In this document: positions 1 to 8,703 of the stretch, one piece after another
Layout: the number at the start of each line of letters is the position of its first letter
Position numbering within the stretch: position 1 is the stretch's first letter
Assembly: GCA_003216195.1 (NCBI GenBank)
Contig: QCJF01000003.1
Coordinates: 1-64,000 of the forward strand
Direction of reading: 5' to 3'
Source: Pelagibacteraceae bacterium AG-404-P08
GTDB lineage: Bacteria; Pseudomonadota; Alphaproteobacteria; HIMB59
DNA: 64,000 nucleotides
Made by a program: the position numbers and the translations under genes
The notes under the pieces: generated by a model
The model's input: the letters and a program-made list of their open reading frames with translations, nothing else
Told to the model about the DNA's origin: nothing
Database searches by the model: none

Positions 1-582
1 GATGTAATTGCTTTGTTTTTAAATAGAAAACATTTTGAATATAAAATTTTATGGTCAATTGCACCATATTCTTTATTGGGGGTTATTATTGGAACAATCT
101 TGTTTAAATTTATCAATTTATCAATGATAAGTATTTTTATTGGATCAATTTCCTTACTATATGTTTTGCTCAATTACTTAATCGCAGACAACAGAAATTT
201 AAAAAAAATACCCTTTTATGGAAGTAAATCTTTTTGGGGAGCACTAGCGGGGTTTACTAGTTTTGTACTTCACTCTGGAGGATTGCCATTAAATATATAT
301 TTTATGTCAATTTATAATAAAAAAGTGCAGTTTGTTGCAGGGGTAGTTTTTTCTATTGCTTTAATAAATTTATTTAAATTAATCCCGTATTTCTATTTGG
401 AAATATTAAACTTTGAGAAGTTATATAGTTATTTAATTTTTTCACCAATTGCAGTAATAGGAGTTATTTTGGGGCACTGGATGAATAGTAAACTTTCAGA
501 TAATTCTTTTTTTACCATCATTAATATTTTTGTAGTAATAGGCTCGCTTCGATTAGTTTATTTGGGTTTAGTCGGTTTATAA
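1..582 (+). CDS. TauE/SafE (TSUP) family membrane exporter, C-terminal part
   Basis: The reading frame is open from the first base of the window, so the 5' end lies outside it. The listed start at 13 is only the first TTG. The visible 193 residues hold about five hydrophobic segments. A small-residue-rich loop (FTSFVLHSGGLPLNIYF) resembles the second repeat of TSUP transporters, which move sulfite, sulfonates or other small anions across the inner membrane. The substrate cannot be read from sequence. Its stop overlaps the stop of the convergent gene by 6 bases. Confidence 0.75.
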   Translation, partial: DVIALFLNRKHFEYKILWSIAPYSLLGVIIGTILFKFINLSMISIFIGSISLLYVLLNYLIADNRNLKKIPFYGSKSFWGALAGFTSFVLHSGGLPLNIYFMSIYNKKVQFVAGVVFSIALINLFKLIPYFYLEILNFEKLYSYLIFSPIAVIGVILGHWMNSKLSDNSFFTIINIFVVIGSLRLVYLGLVGL

Positions 583-933
583 TATCTTTTCTAAAATATT
601 GATTAATTCAAATTCATTTTTAAATTCATTCATTTGTTTCTTATCTATTAATATTTTGTATTCACCTTCTTTTTCCTCAAGACATATAGGCAGGTCATCT
701 TTGTAATTTAAAAGATTAAATTCTTCCAATTCTTCAGAATGTAGAAACTTAAAATTATGTGATGAGCCCTCTATAAATTTCCTCCACGTCTCGCGCATTT
801 TCAGGTCGTGAGTAATTTTACATAAATTGCAATCATAGGTGCTCGGGGAGGCATATTTATGGACTGTATCAATAATATAGTTCCATTTACCACCTTTGGC
901 GTTATAGACAAAAATTATGTTTTTATTGTTCAT
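577..933 (-). CDS. small conserved CxxC protein, function unknown
   Basis: I trim the listed 146-residue ORF to the internal ATG at 933 ([18 protein letters not shown]), which gives 118 residues. The removed N-terminal extension lies over metW and reads as out-of-frame sequence. The protein starts with a hydrophobic beta strand, followed by a HKYASPSTYDCNLC segment with a CxLC pair, then a charged C-terminal half. This layout resembles a family of short uncharacterised proteins with 'YNA..G' and 'SP.TY.C.LC' motifs. No signal peptide or membrane segment is evident. It overlaps metW by 11 bases and is last in the metX-metW transcription unit. I assign no function. Confidence 0.7.
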   Translation of the reverse strand: MNNKNIIFVYNAKGGKWNYIIDTVHKYASPSTYDCNLCKITHDLKMRETWRKFIEGSSHNFKFLHSEELEEFNLLNYKDDLPICLEEKEGEYKILIDKKQMNEFKNEFELINILEKIL

Positions 934-1519
934 TAGTAATATGGAATAGAACTTCTTTACAAAATAAATTTGAAGGAATTTTACCGTTTTCAAATTTCTT
1001 TTGAGAAAGGACATCAAAAGTTGAAATTATTTTTAGATCTAAATCTGTTGCTAATTTTTTAAAATCTTTGATGCTACATGGGTGAATATAATCAGTATTA
1101 TACCAGTGATCACTATTTGCTTTTTTTAAAAGAGAGTCAAAACTTCCTGTTAAAAGAAAATTTGAAATTTTACTCAGACGTGCTGAATTATTAAAGCTGA
1201 CAATGATATTTTTACTTACTTTTTTAAGTGTGTTTAGCAATTGGTCTGGTTCTTGAACTGCCTGAATTGTCTGAGTCAAAAGACAATAATCGAATTGATT
1301 AAATGGAAAATCTTCAACTATTAAATTTATATCGCCGTGTATTACATCTAGTCCTTTTTCCAAACATTTAATTACTTTTTCTTGATTTAATTCCACTCCT
1401 TGAGCACTTATTCCTTTATTTTCTAGGTAAGTGATTAGCTCTCCATCAGAACAACCAATATCCAACACCTTTGAGTTTTCTGGAATTAAATTTAAAATGA
1501 TCTCATAGTCTTTTCTCAT
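923..1519 (-). CDS. metW: methionine biosynthesis protein MetW
   Basis: A 198-residue class I SAM-dependent methyltransferase-like protein. Motif I ([12 protein letters not shown]) is near residue 20, and [15 protein letters not shown] is a typical MetW segment in the middle of the fold. It overlaps the end of metX by 4 bases (ATGA), the usual metX-metW pairing in proteobacteria. Established knowledge: MetW associates with MetX and is needed for homoserine acylation activity in several proteobacteria, so it probably supports MetX here. Length is normal. It should be under the riboswitch upstream of metX. Confidence 0.92.
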   Translation of the reverse strand: MRKDYEIILNLIPENSKVLDIGCSDGELITYLENKGISAQGVELNQEKVIKCLEKGLDVIHGDINLIVEDFPFNQFDYCLLTQTIQAVQEPDQLLNTLKKVSKNIIVSFNNSARLSKISNFLLTGSFDSLLKKANSDHWYNTDYIHPCSIKDFKKLATDLDLKIISTFDVLSQKKFENGKIPSNLFCKEVLFHITNEQ

Positions 1520-2637
1520 TTTATTCCCTTTAAAAATCCCTGAGCAACTTTAAAAAATTGTGGCTCATTTAATAAAAAACTATCGTGACCTCTATCTGAT
1601 ACGACTTCAGCAAAACTAACATTGGACCCAATAGAATTTAGTAAAGATACTATCTCTCTTGACTCTTTTGTTGGAAATAGCCAATCACTGGTAAATGATA
1701 AAACTAGAAATCGGATCGAATTCTCAATTATAGTTTTTTTATTTGCAATAATCTCATCTTTCACGTCAAAATAATCCATTGCTCGAGTCATATATAGATA
1801 GCTATTTGCATCAAATCGATCAACAAAAGATCTACCTTGATAACGAAGATAACTTTCGACCTGAAAGTCTATTCCAAAGCCAAAAGATAAATCATTTTTT
1901 TCTTGTAAATTTCGACCAAATTTATTTTGAAAAGCTTTCTCAGATAAGTAAGTAATATGAGCTATCATTCTAGCAACAGAGAGACCATTCTCAGGTTTTT
2001 CATTACTCTCCAAATATCTTCCATTTTGCCAATTAGGATCCAACATAATGGATTGCCTTCCTGCCTCGTCAAATGCAATATTTTGGGCAGAGTGTTTCAA
2101 TGAACCTGCTATACTCATAATAGATCTTACACTCTCCGGATAAGTAGCAGCCCATTGTAGAACTTGCATCGCACCCATGGAACCACCAGCTACAGAAAGC
2201 AATTTGGATATTCCAAGCTCATCAACAAGTATTTTTTGTACTCTCACCATATCTCTAATCGTTATGGTGGGAAAATCTAAACCATATATTTTTGAGGTAT
2301 CAGGATTAGTATCATTAGGACCTGTTGTTCCAACACAGCCCCCAAGAACATTCGAGCAGATAACATAGTATTTATTCGTATCAATAGGCTTATCGGGTCC
2401 AATCATTAATTCCCACCAACCATTTTTTTTAGTTATAGGATTTTCTTCTGCAGGGAATTGATCACCAGTTAATGCATGACAAACCAAAATCGCATTATTT
2501 TTTTGAGCATTAAGACTTCCATATGTTTGATAAGCAATTTGAAAATTTTTAATTTTTTTACCAGAGTCCAATGGTAGCTCTTCTTGGCATTTCAGTAAGA
2601 AACCTGGATATTCAGTATTTGCAATTATTTCTCTCAT
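1516..2637 (-). CDS. metX: homoserine O-acetyltransferase/O-succinyltransferase MetX
   Basis: A 373-residue alpha/beta hydrolase-fold acyltransferase that activates L-homoserine for methionine synthesis. The nucleophile elbow AGGSMGAMQ lies near residue 153. The acid (FTSDWLFP, near 318) and base (DRGHDSFL, near 350) complete the triad. The oxyanion-side motif [12 protein letters not shown] is also present. MetX-family enzymes in proteobacteria may use acetyl- or succinyl-CoA, and sequence alone does not separate these with certainty. An AGG ribosome-binding site lies 7 bases before the ATG, and a SAM-II/SAM-V-type riboswitch precedes it. Confidence 0.95.
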   Translation of the reverse strand: MREIIANTEYPGFLLKCQEELPLDSGKKIKNFQIAYQTYGSLNAQKNNAILVCHALTGDQFPAEENPITKKNGWWELMIGPDKPIDTNKYYVICSNVLGGCVGTTGPNDTNPDTSKIYGLDFPTITIRDMVRVQKILVDELGISKLLSVAGGSMGAMQVLQWAATYPESVRSIMSIAGSLKHSAQNIAFDEAGRQSIMLDPNWQNGRYLESNEKPENGLSVARMIAHITYLSEKAFQNKFGRNLQEKNDLSFGFGIDFQVESYLRYQGRSFVDRFDANSYLYMTRAMDYFDVKDEIIANKKTIIENSIRFLVLSFTSDWLFPTKESREIVSLLNSIGSNVSFAEVVSDRGHDSFLLNEPQFFKVAQGFLKGIK

Positions 2638-2671
2638 TTTTAAACCTGTTCGAAAGATAACTGCGGGAGAT

Positions 2672-2722
2672 ACGCTTTAGCTGTTTTACACCCGCAAGCT
2701 GCTATCAAATCGGTGAAACTGG
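2672..2722 (-). promoter_or_regulatory. SAM-II/SAM-V-type S-adenosylmethionine riboswitch before metX
   Basis: Read on the minus strand, this stretch has the ordered core of SAM-II/SAM-V aptamers: CACCGATTTGATAGC, then AGCTTGCGGGTG, then AAAACAGCTAAAGC. CACC can pair with GGTG (P1), and the AGCT elements in loop and tail can form the pseudoknot. It lies about 35 bases before the metX start, the expected place for repression of methionine synthesis when SAM is abundant. SAM-II and SAM-V share this core, and I cannot separate them by eye. There is no U-tract terminator, so control is probably translational. Confidence 0.85.
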
Positions 2723-2800
2723 AATTTAAGGCTTTTTGGATTAATTTTCAATATAAAATGATGATATTTTCTTTATATAGTTTATTTATTATGAAAAATT

Positions 2801-3856
2801 ATGAAAAATAGCCAACCAAAAAATACCTACAACGGTGGAGCAGAAGTATTTAAAGGGTATGTAAGGCTTTCATCAAATGAGAACAACTATGGCCCAGCTA
2901 AATCTGTAAAGTCATTAATAAAAAAAAATATTAAATTTTCAAATATCTATCCAGAGCTTGATGGAGAGAGTTTAATTAATCAAATTGCTAAAACTTATAA
3001 AATAAATAATAGACAAATTATATTAGGCGCAGGCTCAGATGAAGTTCTCCAAATGATATATGCTACTTTTTCAAAACCCAATGATGAAGTCGTTTTTACT
3101 AAATATGCTTTTGCTATGTATTCAATCTACGCAAAACACTTTAGATGCAAAGTAAAAAAATATGATGATAAAGAATTTCAATTTAAATTAGAAAATTTAA
3201 ATAAAATTATCAGCTCAAAAACAAAAATTGTTTTTTTAGCTAACCCCAATAATCCTACTGGGTCTATTTTTTACAAAAATGAATTAATTAAATTTTTAAA
3301 TAAAGTAAGTAAAAAAACAATTATTGTTCTAGATTCAGCATACTGTGAATACATTAGAGATAAAAAATATGATGATGGAATGCAATTAGTTAAAAAATAT
3401 TCTAATTTAATTATAACAAGGTCTTTTTCAAAAATATTTGCTCTAGGCGGCTTAAGAGTAGGTTGGGGATATGCTAATTCAAAGCTTATTTCTCAACTCT
3501 ATCAATATAAAAAGCCTTTTAATGTATCAAGATTGTCATGCATTGCAGCCCAAGAGTCTTTGAAAAATAAAAAATGGATTAATGACTCTGTAAAAAATAA
3601 TTTTGTAAACAAATCTCTTACTTGTAGAGGTCTAAATAACAAATTATTTGAAACTATTGATACTCAGGCTAATTTTATCCTTTTAAAGTTTAAAAGTTCA
3701 TCAATAACTCAAAAATTTGTTGATTTTTTACACTCCAATAAAATTACAGTCAGATCATTGTCATCATATGGATTACATAATTTTGTTAGGATGACCATTG
3801 GAACAAAAAGTGACATGAAAAAGGCAGTAAAAACAGCCAATAAATTTAATGTTTAA
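2801..3856 (+). CDS. hisC: HisC-type aminotransferase (histidinol-phosphate / aromatic amino acid)
   Basis: A 351-residue fold-type I PLP aminotransferase. Visible landmarks are LSSNENNYGPA at the N-terminus, LGAGSDEVLQM (phosphate loop), NPNNPTGS, DSAYCEY and SFSKIFALGGLRVGW, which carries the PLP lysine near residue 211. It overlaps the prephenate/arogenate dehydrogenase by 8 bases. That neighbour suggests that, like other HisC paralogues next to tyrC, it may transaminate prephenate or aromatic keto acids as well as, or instead of, imidazole-acetol phosphate. A direct repeat places a decoy ATG ten bases upstream in another frame. Confidence 0.88.
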   Translation: MKNSQPKNTYNGGAEVFKGYVRLSSNENNYGPAKSVKSLIKKNIKFSNIYPELDGESLINQIAKTYKINNRQIILGAGSDEVLQMIYATFSKPNDEVVFTKYAFAMYSIYAKHFRCKVKKYDDKEFQFKLENLNKIISSKTKIVFLANPNNPTGSIFYKNELIKFLNKVSKKTIIVLDSAYCEYIRDKKYDDGMQLVKKYSNLIITRSFSKIFALGGLRVGWGYANSKLISQLYQYKKPFNVSRLSCIAAQESLKNKKWINDSVKNNFVNKSLTCRGLNNKLFETIDTQANFILLKFKSSSITQKFVDFLHSNKITVRSLSSYGLHNFVRMTIGTKSDMKKAVKTANKFNV

Positions 3857-4745
3857 AAATATTCTCATAATTGGTTTTGGAATGATTGGATCATCAATAG
3901 CAAGATCAGTAATTAAAAAATACAAAAATGTTAATATTTTTGCCTTTGATAAATCCAATAACCTCAAAATTAGAATTAATAAATCAAAATTAAATAATGT
4001 AAAAGTTTTGAAATCACTTCAAGAAATCAACAATTTAAATATTGATCTCATAATTATTTGTGTACCTATGCTCCAGTATCAATCTATATTCAAAAAACTT
4101 AGCAACATTAATTTAGATAAAACAATTGTTACAGATGTGGGCTCAACAAAAGTAAATATAGAAAAATTATATAATCAAAAAAAATATAAATTTAATTTTA
4201 TTCCCTCACACCCAATAGCGGGTATTGAAAAAGCTGGACTGGAGAATGGATTTGATGGACTATTTACAAATAGATATAATATTATTTGTCCTTTAAAAAA
4301 ATCTTCCAAGACAAACATCAATAAGATAGTTAGGTTTTGGAAGTCACTAAATATGAAAATAGAAATTATGTCTGCAAAAGAGCATGATAGAGTGCTTAGC
4401 TTGACTTCACATTTGCCTCATTTAATTTCCTATTCATTAGTTTTGACGGCAATGAAAAAAGAATCTTCACTAAATTCAAAGCTTGTTAAATTTTCTGCTG
4501 GCGGATTTAGAGACTTTACTAGAGTAGCAGGAAGTGATCCAGAAATGTGGAGGGATATATTTTTAGCAAATAATTCTCAAATTCAAAAATTAACTAATAA
4601 TTTCATAAGTGAATTAAAAAAATTTTCTAAAACCCTCAATCAGGGAAATTCTAAGAATTTACTAACAAAATTAAAGAAGACCAAAAACGTAAGAGATAGA
4701 ATTGTTAAGGCAAGACAGGCAGGAAAGTTTATTCCTAATGATTAA
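3849..4745 (+). CDS. tyrC: prephenate/arogenate (cyclohexadienyl) dehydrogenase TyrC/TyrA
   Basis: A 298-residue NAD(P)-dependent dehydrogenase of tyrosine synthesis. The N-terminal Rossmann motif is IIGFGMIGSSIARS. DVGSTK near residue 97, PSHPIAGIEKAG and the AKEHDRVLSLTSHLPHLI helix carry the family's conserved histidines. No chorismate mutase or ACT domain is present, which fits the TyrC subtype. It is translationally coupled to hisC and its stop overlaps plsC on the other strand by 11 bases. The choice between prephenate and arogenate as substrate is not settled by sequence. Confidence 0.9.
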   Translation: MFKNILIIGFGMIGSSIARSVIKKYKNVNIFAFDKSNNLKIRINKSKLNNVKVLKSLQEINNLNIDLIIICVPMLQYQSIFKKLSNINLDKTIVTDVGSTKVNIEKLYNQKKYKFNFIPSHPIAGIEKAGLENGFDGLFTNRYNIICPLKKSSKTNINKIVRFWKSLNMKIEIMSAKEHDRVLSLTSHLPHLISYSLVLTAMKKESSLNSKLVKFSAGGFRDFTRVAGSDPEMWRDIFLANNSQIQKLTNNFISELKKFSKTLNQGNSKNLLTKLKKTKNVRDRIVKARQAGKFIPND

Positions 4746-5406
4746 GGCTATTTATCTCCATTTTGAGTTTATTTAAAAATTCTTGCTTGCTTAACCCTGG
4801 AGGTATCGGTTCTTTAAACTCTACTGTTATGGAGCCTTTATGAATCTGATTATTTTTAGGCCAAAATTTTCCAGAATTTAAAGCAATAGGCACAACTGGC
4901 TTGTTCAAAGACTTGTACATAGAATAAATTCCAGGTTTTAAATCAGGAAGATCCTTAAAGGTTGTTCTGGTTCCCTCGGGAAAAATTATTACAGGTCTAT
5001 GATCTAAATATTCGGCTGTTTGCTGATTTACGTAACGTAGACTATGGATTCCTTGTTTTCTATCAATAGCAATCATTCCCAATTTTTTAAGATAGGTCCC
5101 AAATAATGGAATATTCAATAATTCTTTTTTTAAAATATATGCAGGATTATAAAAGAGCTCATTAAAGTATATTGTTTCAAACATTGACTGATGTTTGCTT
5201 GCATAGAGATAACCTTTTTTGTGAGCAAAATCAGAATTAATTACTTCTATATTAATTCCAAACAGTTTTAAAATTACTGTCATGTTTCTTGTAAAGAAAA
5301 GAACAAAAAATCTAAATTTTGTATATTTGAAGGGAAGGCCTAACAAAGAAATAATTAATACAATAGCAGTTGTAAAATAAAATGTTATTAAAAAACTAAA
5401 TTTCAT
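4735..5406 (-). CDS. plsC: 1-acyl-sn-glycerol-3-phosphate acyltransferase PlsC
   Basis: A 223-residue LPLAT-family protein with an N-terminal membrane segment. The first catalytic motif is KHQSMFE (His72 and Glu77), an HX4E variant of the usual HX4D that is common in alphaproteobacterial PlsC. The second block, FPEGTRT near residue 142, binds the phosphate of lysophosphatidic acid. It would convert lysophosphatidic acid to phosphatidic acid at the inner membrane. It overlaps the upstream DUF218 gene by 11 bases, consistent with a lysA-DUF218-plsC transcript. Confidence 0.9.
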   Translation of the reverse strand: MKFSFLITFYFTTAIVLIISLLGLPFKYTKFRFFVLFFTRNMTVILKLFGINIEVINSDFAHKKGYLYASKHQSMFETIYFNELFYNPAYILKKELLNIPLFGTYLKKLGMIAIDRKQGIHSLRYVNQQTAEYLDHRPVIIFPEGTRTTFKDLPDLKPGIYSMYKSLNKPVVPIALNSGKFWPKNNQIHKGSITVEFKEPIPPGLSKQEFLNKLKMEINSLNH

Positions 5407-5962
5407 ATTTTTTTATAAAAACTAATTTTGAGACAATTAACTTAATGTATTCCTCTACCAATTTTTCAAAAGGAATGACTATATCACTATTGCTCACAGA
5501 ATAAGGAGTTACTTTCAAACCTGATAGTTGATTAAATAAAAATTCTGCACGTTGCATATGTAAATCTGAAGTAATTAATAAAATCGATTTTATTTTTTTT
5601 TCTAAGGCCCAATATCTTGTTTCTAATGCATTTTCATATGTATTTTTTGATAAATATCCAACCTCAATACAACATTCAACAATGTTTTGATCAAAGTTAA
5701 GAATATTCACTAATACAACTTCTGAATTAAAGGTATTATCAACACCAGAAATAAACAACTTATTTTGATTAGATTTTTCAATTTGTTTATAACCCTCAAT
5801 TATTCTCTCTCCTTTCCCCCCTGTTAATACAACAATCGCATCAACATTAAAGTTACTTACAGAACCATGAGATAAATTATTTTTAAATTTAATTAAACCA
5901 AGAGTTAAAAATAATAAAATTAAGGCGATTATAATATTTACACGCTTTAAAAATATTATCAT
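5396..5962 (-). CDS. YdcF/SanA-like DUF218 envelope protein
   Basis: A 188-residue protein with one N-terminal membrane segment (IIIALILLFLTLGLI) followed by a DUF218 domain. DAIVVLTGGKGERI, LFISGVDNTFN and ILLITSDLHMQRAEF are the recognisable strands and loops of the family. Members (ElyC, SanA, YdcF) are tied to envelope or peptidoglycan-precursor functions in other bacteria, but the reaction is not firmly known. It starts on the last base of lysA and overlaps plsC. Confidence 0.8.
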   Translation of the reverse strand: MIIFLKRVNIIIALILLFLTLGLIKFKNNLSHGSVSNFNVDAIVVLTGGKGERIIEGYKQIEKSNQNKLFISGVDNTFNSEVVLVNILNFDQNIVECCIEVGYLSKNTYENALETRYWALEKKIKSILLITSDLHMQRAEFLFNQLSGLKVTPYSVSNSDIVIPFEKLVEEYIKLIVSKLVFIKKYEI

Positions 5963-7149
5963 TACATGATCTCATTTTTACATAGATCTTCTAAGGTATC
6001 ACGAGATCGGATAACACGATACTCATCTTTGTTGAATAATACCTCTAGAGGTCGAGGTCGACTATTATAAGTTGAGGACATAGAGGATCCGTAAGCACCA
6101 ACATTCATAAATACTATATTGTCTCCAACTTTTATCTTGGGGAGTTCAATATCTTTTACAAAATAATCAGTAGACTCACAAATTCCACCTGCAATATCAT
6201 AAATTTCAACATCCTTTGATTTGTTTGAAACTTTTATTGGTGGCTTTAGGTCATACAAAGCGGGACGTATGTATTCAGAAAATGAACAGTCAATAATAGC
6301 AATTTTCTTATTGCCACTATTTTTTATGTATAAAACTTTACTGATAAGTTCACAACTATCAGCTACTATAAATCTTCCAGGTTCAAAAATAATATTATAA
6401 TTTTTACCACTAAGTATTTTGTTACAATTATTTTTCCAACTATCAAAATTGATTTCTTTATCTGAGTGATCAAGAACAGCAAATCCTCCACCAAAATCTA
6501 AAGTATCAATATTTATATTATTTTTAAGATTTTGCTCATCTGCTATTTTGATTAGATTTTCATATGAACCAAGTAACTTCTGATAATCAGTTATTTGACT
6601 TCCTATATGAACAGAAAGTGTTTTTAAGTTTACCCCCTCTAAATTAGAGATTGTATCGAAGTCAATTTGATCAATTGAAATACCGAACTTACCTCCTGAT
6701 AAACCAGTAGTAATCTTATCCATGGTCGACCCATCAATATCGGGGTTTATTCTGATACCAATATTTGTTTTTAGCCCCTTACTTAAAGAGTATTTATTTA
6801 TGAATTCAACTTCCTCAATATTTTCAACATTTATAGAGTGAATTTTCTGCGTGATAGCGTACTTTAAATCAAAATCAGTTTTTCCTGGCCCATCGAATAT
6901 AATATCCTCAGGTTCAAATCCGGCTTTCAATGATTTAAATAGTTCACCAGCAGAGACAACTTCAGCACCAAAACCACAACGATGAATAAGGTTTAAAATT
7001 GCAAGGTTAGGATTAGCTTTGACGGCAAAATTAAATTTTCTAGGAAACTCTAATTCTAAATTCTTTAGGAAATTTATCTTATTTTTAATTTTATCCTCAT
7101 CATAAAGATAAAAAGGACTAGAAAACTCTTTTAATATTTTATCCAGCAT
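5962..7149 (-). CDS. lysA: diaminopimelate decarboxylase LysA
   Basis: A 395-residue fold-type III PLP enzyme catalysing the last step of lysine synthesis, meso-diaminopimelate to lysine. FAVKANPN (near residue 44) carries the PLP lysine. SVHIGSQI, LDFGGGF, FEPGRFIV and GGICESTDYF, with the catalytic cysteine, follow in the expected order, and AYGSSMSSTYNSRPRP closes the barrel/sheet interface. It is slightly short of the usual 410-420 residues. It follows lptM with stop and start fused as TAATG, in the alphaproteobacterial order argH-lptM-lysA. Confidence 0.95.
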   Translation of the reverse strand: MLDKILKEFSSPFYLYDEDKIKNKINFLKNLELEFPRKFNFAVKANPNLAILNLIHRCGFGAEVVSAGELFKSLKAGFEPEDIIFDGPGKTDFDLKYAITQKIHSINVENIEEVEFINKYSLSKGLKTNIGIRINPDIDGSTMDKITTGLSGGKFGISIDQIDFDTISNLEGVNLKTLSVHIGSQITDYQKLLGSYENLIKIADEQNLKNNINIDTLDFGGGFAVLDHSDKEINFDSWKNNCNKILSGKNYNIIFEPGRFIVADSCELISKVLYIKNSGNKKIAIIDCSFSEYIRPALYDLKPPIKVSNKSKDVEIYDIAGGICESTDYFVKDIELPKIKVGDNIVFMNVGAYGSSMSSTYNSRPRPLEVLFNKDEYRVIRSRDTLEDLCKNEIM

Positions 7150-7298
7150 TATTCGCTCTCAGGGTAATCATAGTCATCATTAGGAGGAAATGGATATTGA
7201 GATTTATCTACAACACCCTCCGGTAATTTATTAGGTTTTTGGTTTCCACAGCCAATGATAAATATGGGCAATAATATTATTAATAAAAACTTGATCAT
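7149..7298 (-). CDS. lptM: small lipoprotein LptM (YifL-like), not in the ORF track
   Basis: A 49-codon ORF that I translated by hand between argH and lysA. It begins MIKFLLIILLPIFIIGCGNQ, a lipoprotein signal with cysteine at position 17. The mature part is short and proline/acidic-rich (PFPPNDDYDYPESE). Its start overlaps the argH stop (ATGA) and its stop overlaps the lysA start (TAATG), which strongly supports real translation. Small lipoproteins at this position belong to the LptM/YifL group, which in enterobacteria assists maturation of the LptD/LptE translocon. The function here is by analogy only. Confidence 0.85.
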   Translation of the reverse strand: MIKFLLIILLPIFIIGCGNQKPNKLPEGVVDKSQYPFPPNDDYDYPESE

Positions 7299-8686
7299 CT
7301 TACTCTAAGAAATTTAATATATTTTTTAATCACTCTAGAAACCTCTTTTGGATTAGAGCTCATGGGTGTTTTTTTTCTTGATAGACTGTTATTTATATCA
7401 ACATATTTATAAATATTTTTATCAATTGATTTTTGAAATTTTTGGTATTCATCAATTTTTATTTGTGAGAGATTTTTATTATTTTTTTGAGCATAATTTA
7501 CTATATCAGCAATAATTTTATAAGAGTCTCTGAAAGGTATTTTCTTTTCTATAACTAGATAGTCTGCTAAATCTGTAGCTGTAGCAAAATAATTATTGCA
7601 TAAATCTCTTCCAATAGATTTTTCAAAATTAGATTTTTTCATAACTTTTTCCATAATTTTAATACAGCTTATTAACTCATCATAACAATCAAATATTATC
7701 CTTTTATCCTCCTGAAAATCTTTAAAATAAGTTAAAGGAAGATTTGAAACGATATTTGAGAGTTCTATTGACTTAATTCTAATGCTATTTGTTTTTGATC
7801 TTACAAGTTCTAATGAGTCAGGATTTCTTTTTTGAGGCATAATGGAACTACCTGTAGAATATTCACTACTTATATTAAATAATTTCATGAAATTACTTGA
7901 CCATAAAATTAGCTCAGATGATAATTTACTTAAATGCGTCGCAGTTAAAGAGCTAGCATGGAGAAAATACATGCAAAAATCACGATCACTTACACCATCC
8001 ATAGAATTATTTTTAGATTTTGAAAAATGTAAACTTTTATTTAGTAAACTTACATCTAAATTATAATTACTACCTGCTAAAGCAGCACTGCCTAATACAT
8101 TTTCATCACTGTTATTTATACAAAAATCAAAATAATTTAAGTCTCTTTTAAACATCTCTAAATATGCAATTAAGTGATGAGCCAAAGATACAGGTTGTGC
8201 CACTTGCAAATGAGTAAATCCAGGAATAATAGTTTCTTCATTTCCACGAGCTTGATTTAAAATAGACTTCATTAAATTCTTGATTTCTTCTTGTAAATTT
8301 TTGGAGGCTTTGATTGTCCATAATCTAGTATCAGTTGCTACCTGATCATTACGAGATCTTCCAGTATGTATCTTATTAGCTACATCACCTATCTTTTTAT
8401 TGAGGAAAGACTCTACATTCATGTGAATATCCTCATTTTTTTTTGAAAATTTTAGTCTACCTTTTTTATTATCATTCAATATTGAATTTAATCCTTTTTG
8501 AATAGTTAGAGATTCTTTTTTTGAAATAACTTTTAGTTTTACTAAAGCTTTTACATGTGCACTTGTAACAGCAATATCCTCTTCAATTAATCTTTTATCA
8601 ATATCAATTGAGCTATTAAAATCATCCATTAAACTGGAAGTGCTTTTATTAATTGTGGTTGATAGTATTTTACTTTTCTTATTCAT
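7295..8686 (-). CDS. argH: argininosuccinate lyase ArgH
   Basis: A 463-residue member of the fumarase/aspartase superfamily that releases arginine and fumarate from argininosuccinate. DIHMNVESFL, HTGRSRNDQVATD and the loop signature GSSIMPQKRNPD (near residue 281) are all present, as is PGFTHLQVAQP. Length matches the family. It heads the argH-lptM-lysA-DUF218-plsC run on the minus strand, in which every junction overlaps. Confidence 0.96.
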   Translation of the reverse strand: MNKKSKILSTTINKSTSSLMDDFNSSIDIDKRLIEEDIAVTSAHVKALVKLKVISKKESLTIQKGLNSILNDNKKGRLKFSKKNEDIHMNVESFLNKKIGDVANKIHTGRSRNDQVATDTRLWTIKASKNLQEEIKNLMKSILNQARGNEETIIPGFTHLQVAQPVSLAHHLIAYLEMFKRDLNYFDFCINNSDENVLGSAALAGSNYNLDVSLLNKSLHFSKSKNNSMDGVSDRDFCMYFLHASSLTATHLSKLSSELILWSSNFMKLFNISSEYSTGSSIMPQKRNPDSLELVRSKTNSIRIKSIELSNIVSNLPLTYFKDFQEDKRIIFDCYDELISCIKIMEKVMKKSNFEKSIGRDLCNNYFATATDLADYLVIEKKIPFRDSYKIIADIVNYAQKNNKNLSQIKIDEYQKFQKSIDKNIYKYVDINNSLSRKKTPMSSNPKEVSRVIKKYIKFLRVR

Positions 8687-8703
8687 GATTTTAGTAATTT
8701 AAA

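Noticed and set aside
934-1017. N-terminal extension of the CxLC protein ORF (28 residues)
   Set aside because: It overlies the conserved C-terminal part of metW in another frame. The ATG at 933 gives a sensible N-terminus.
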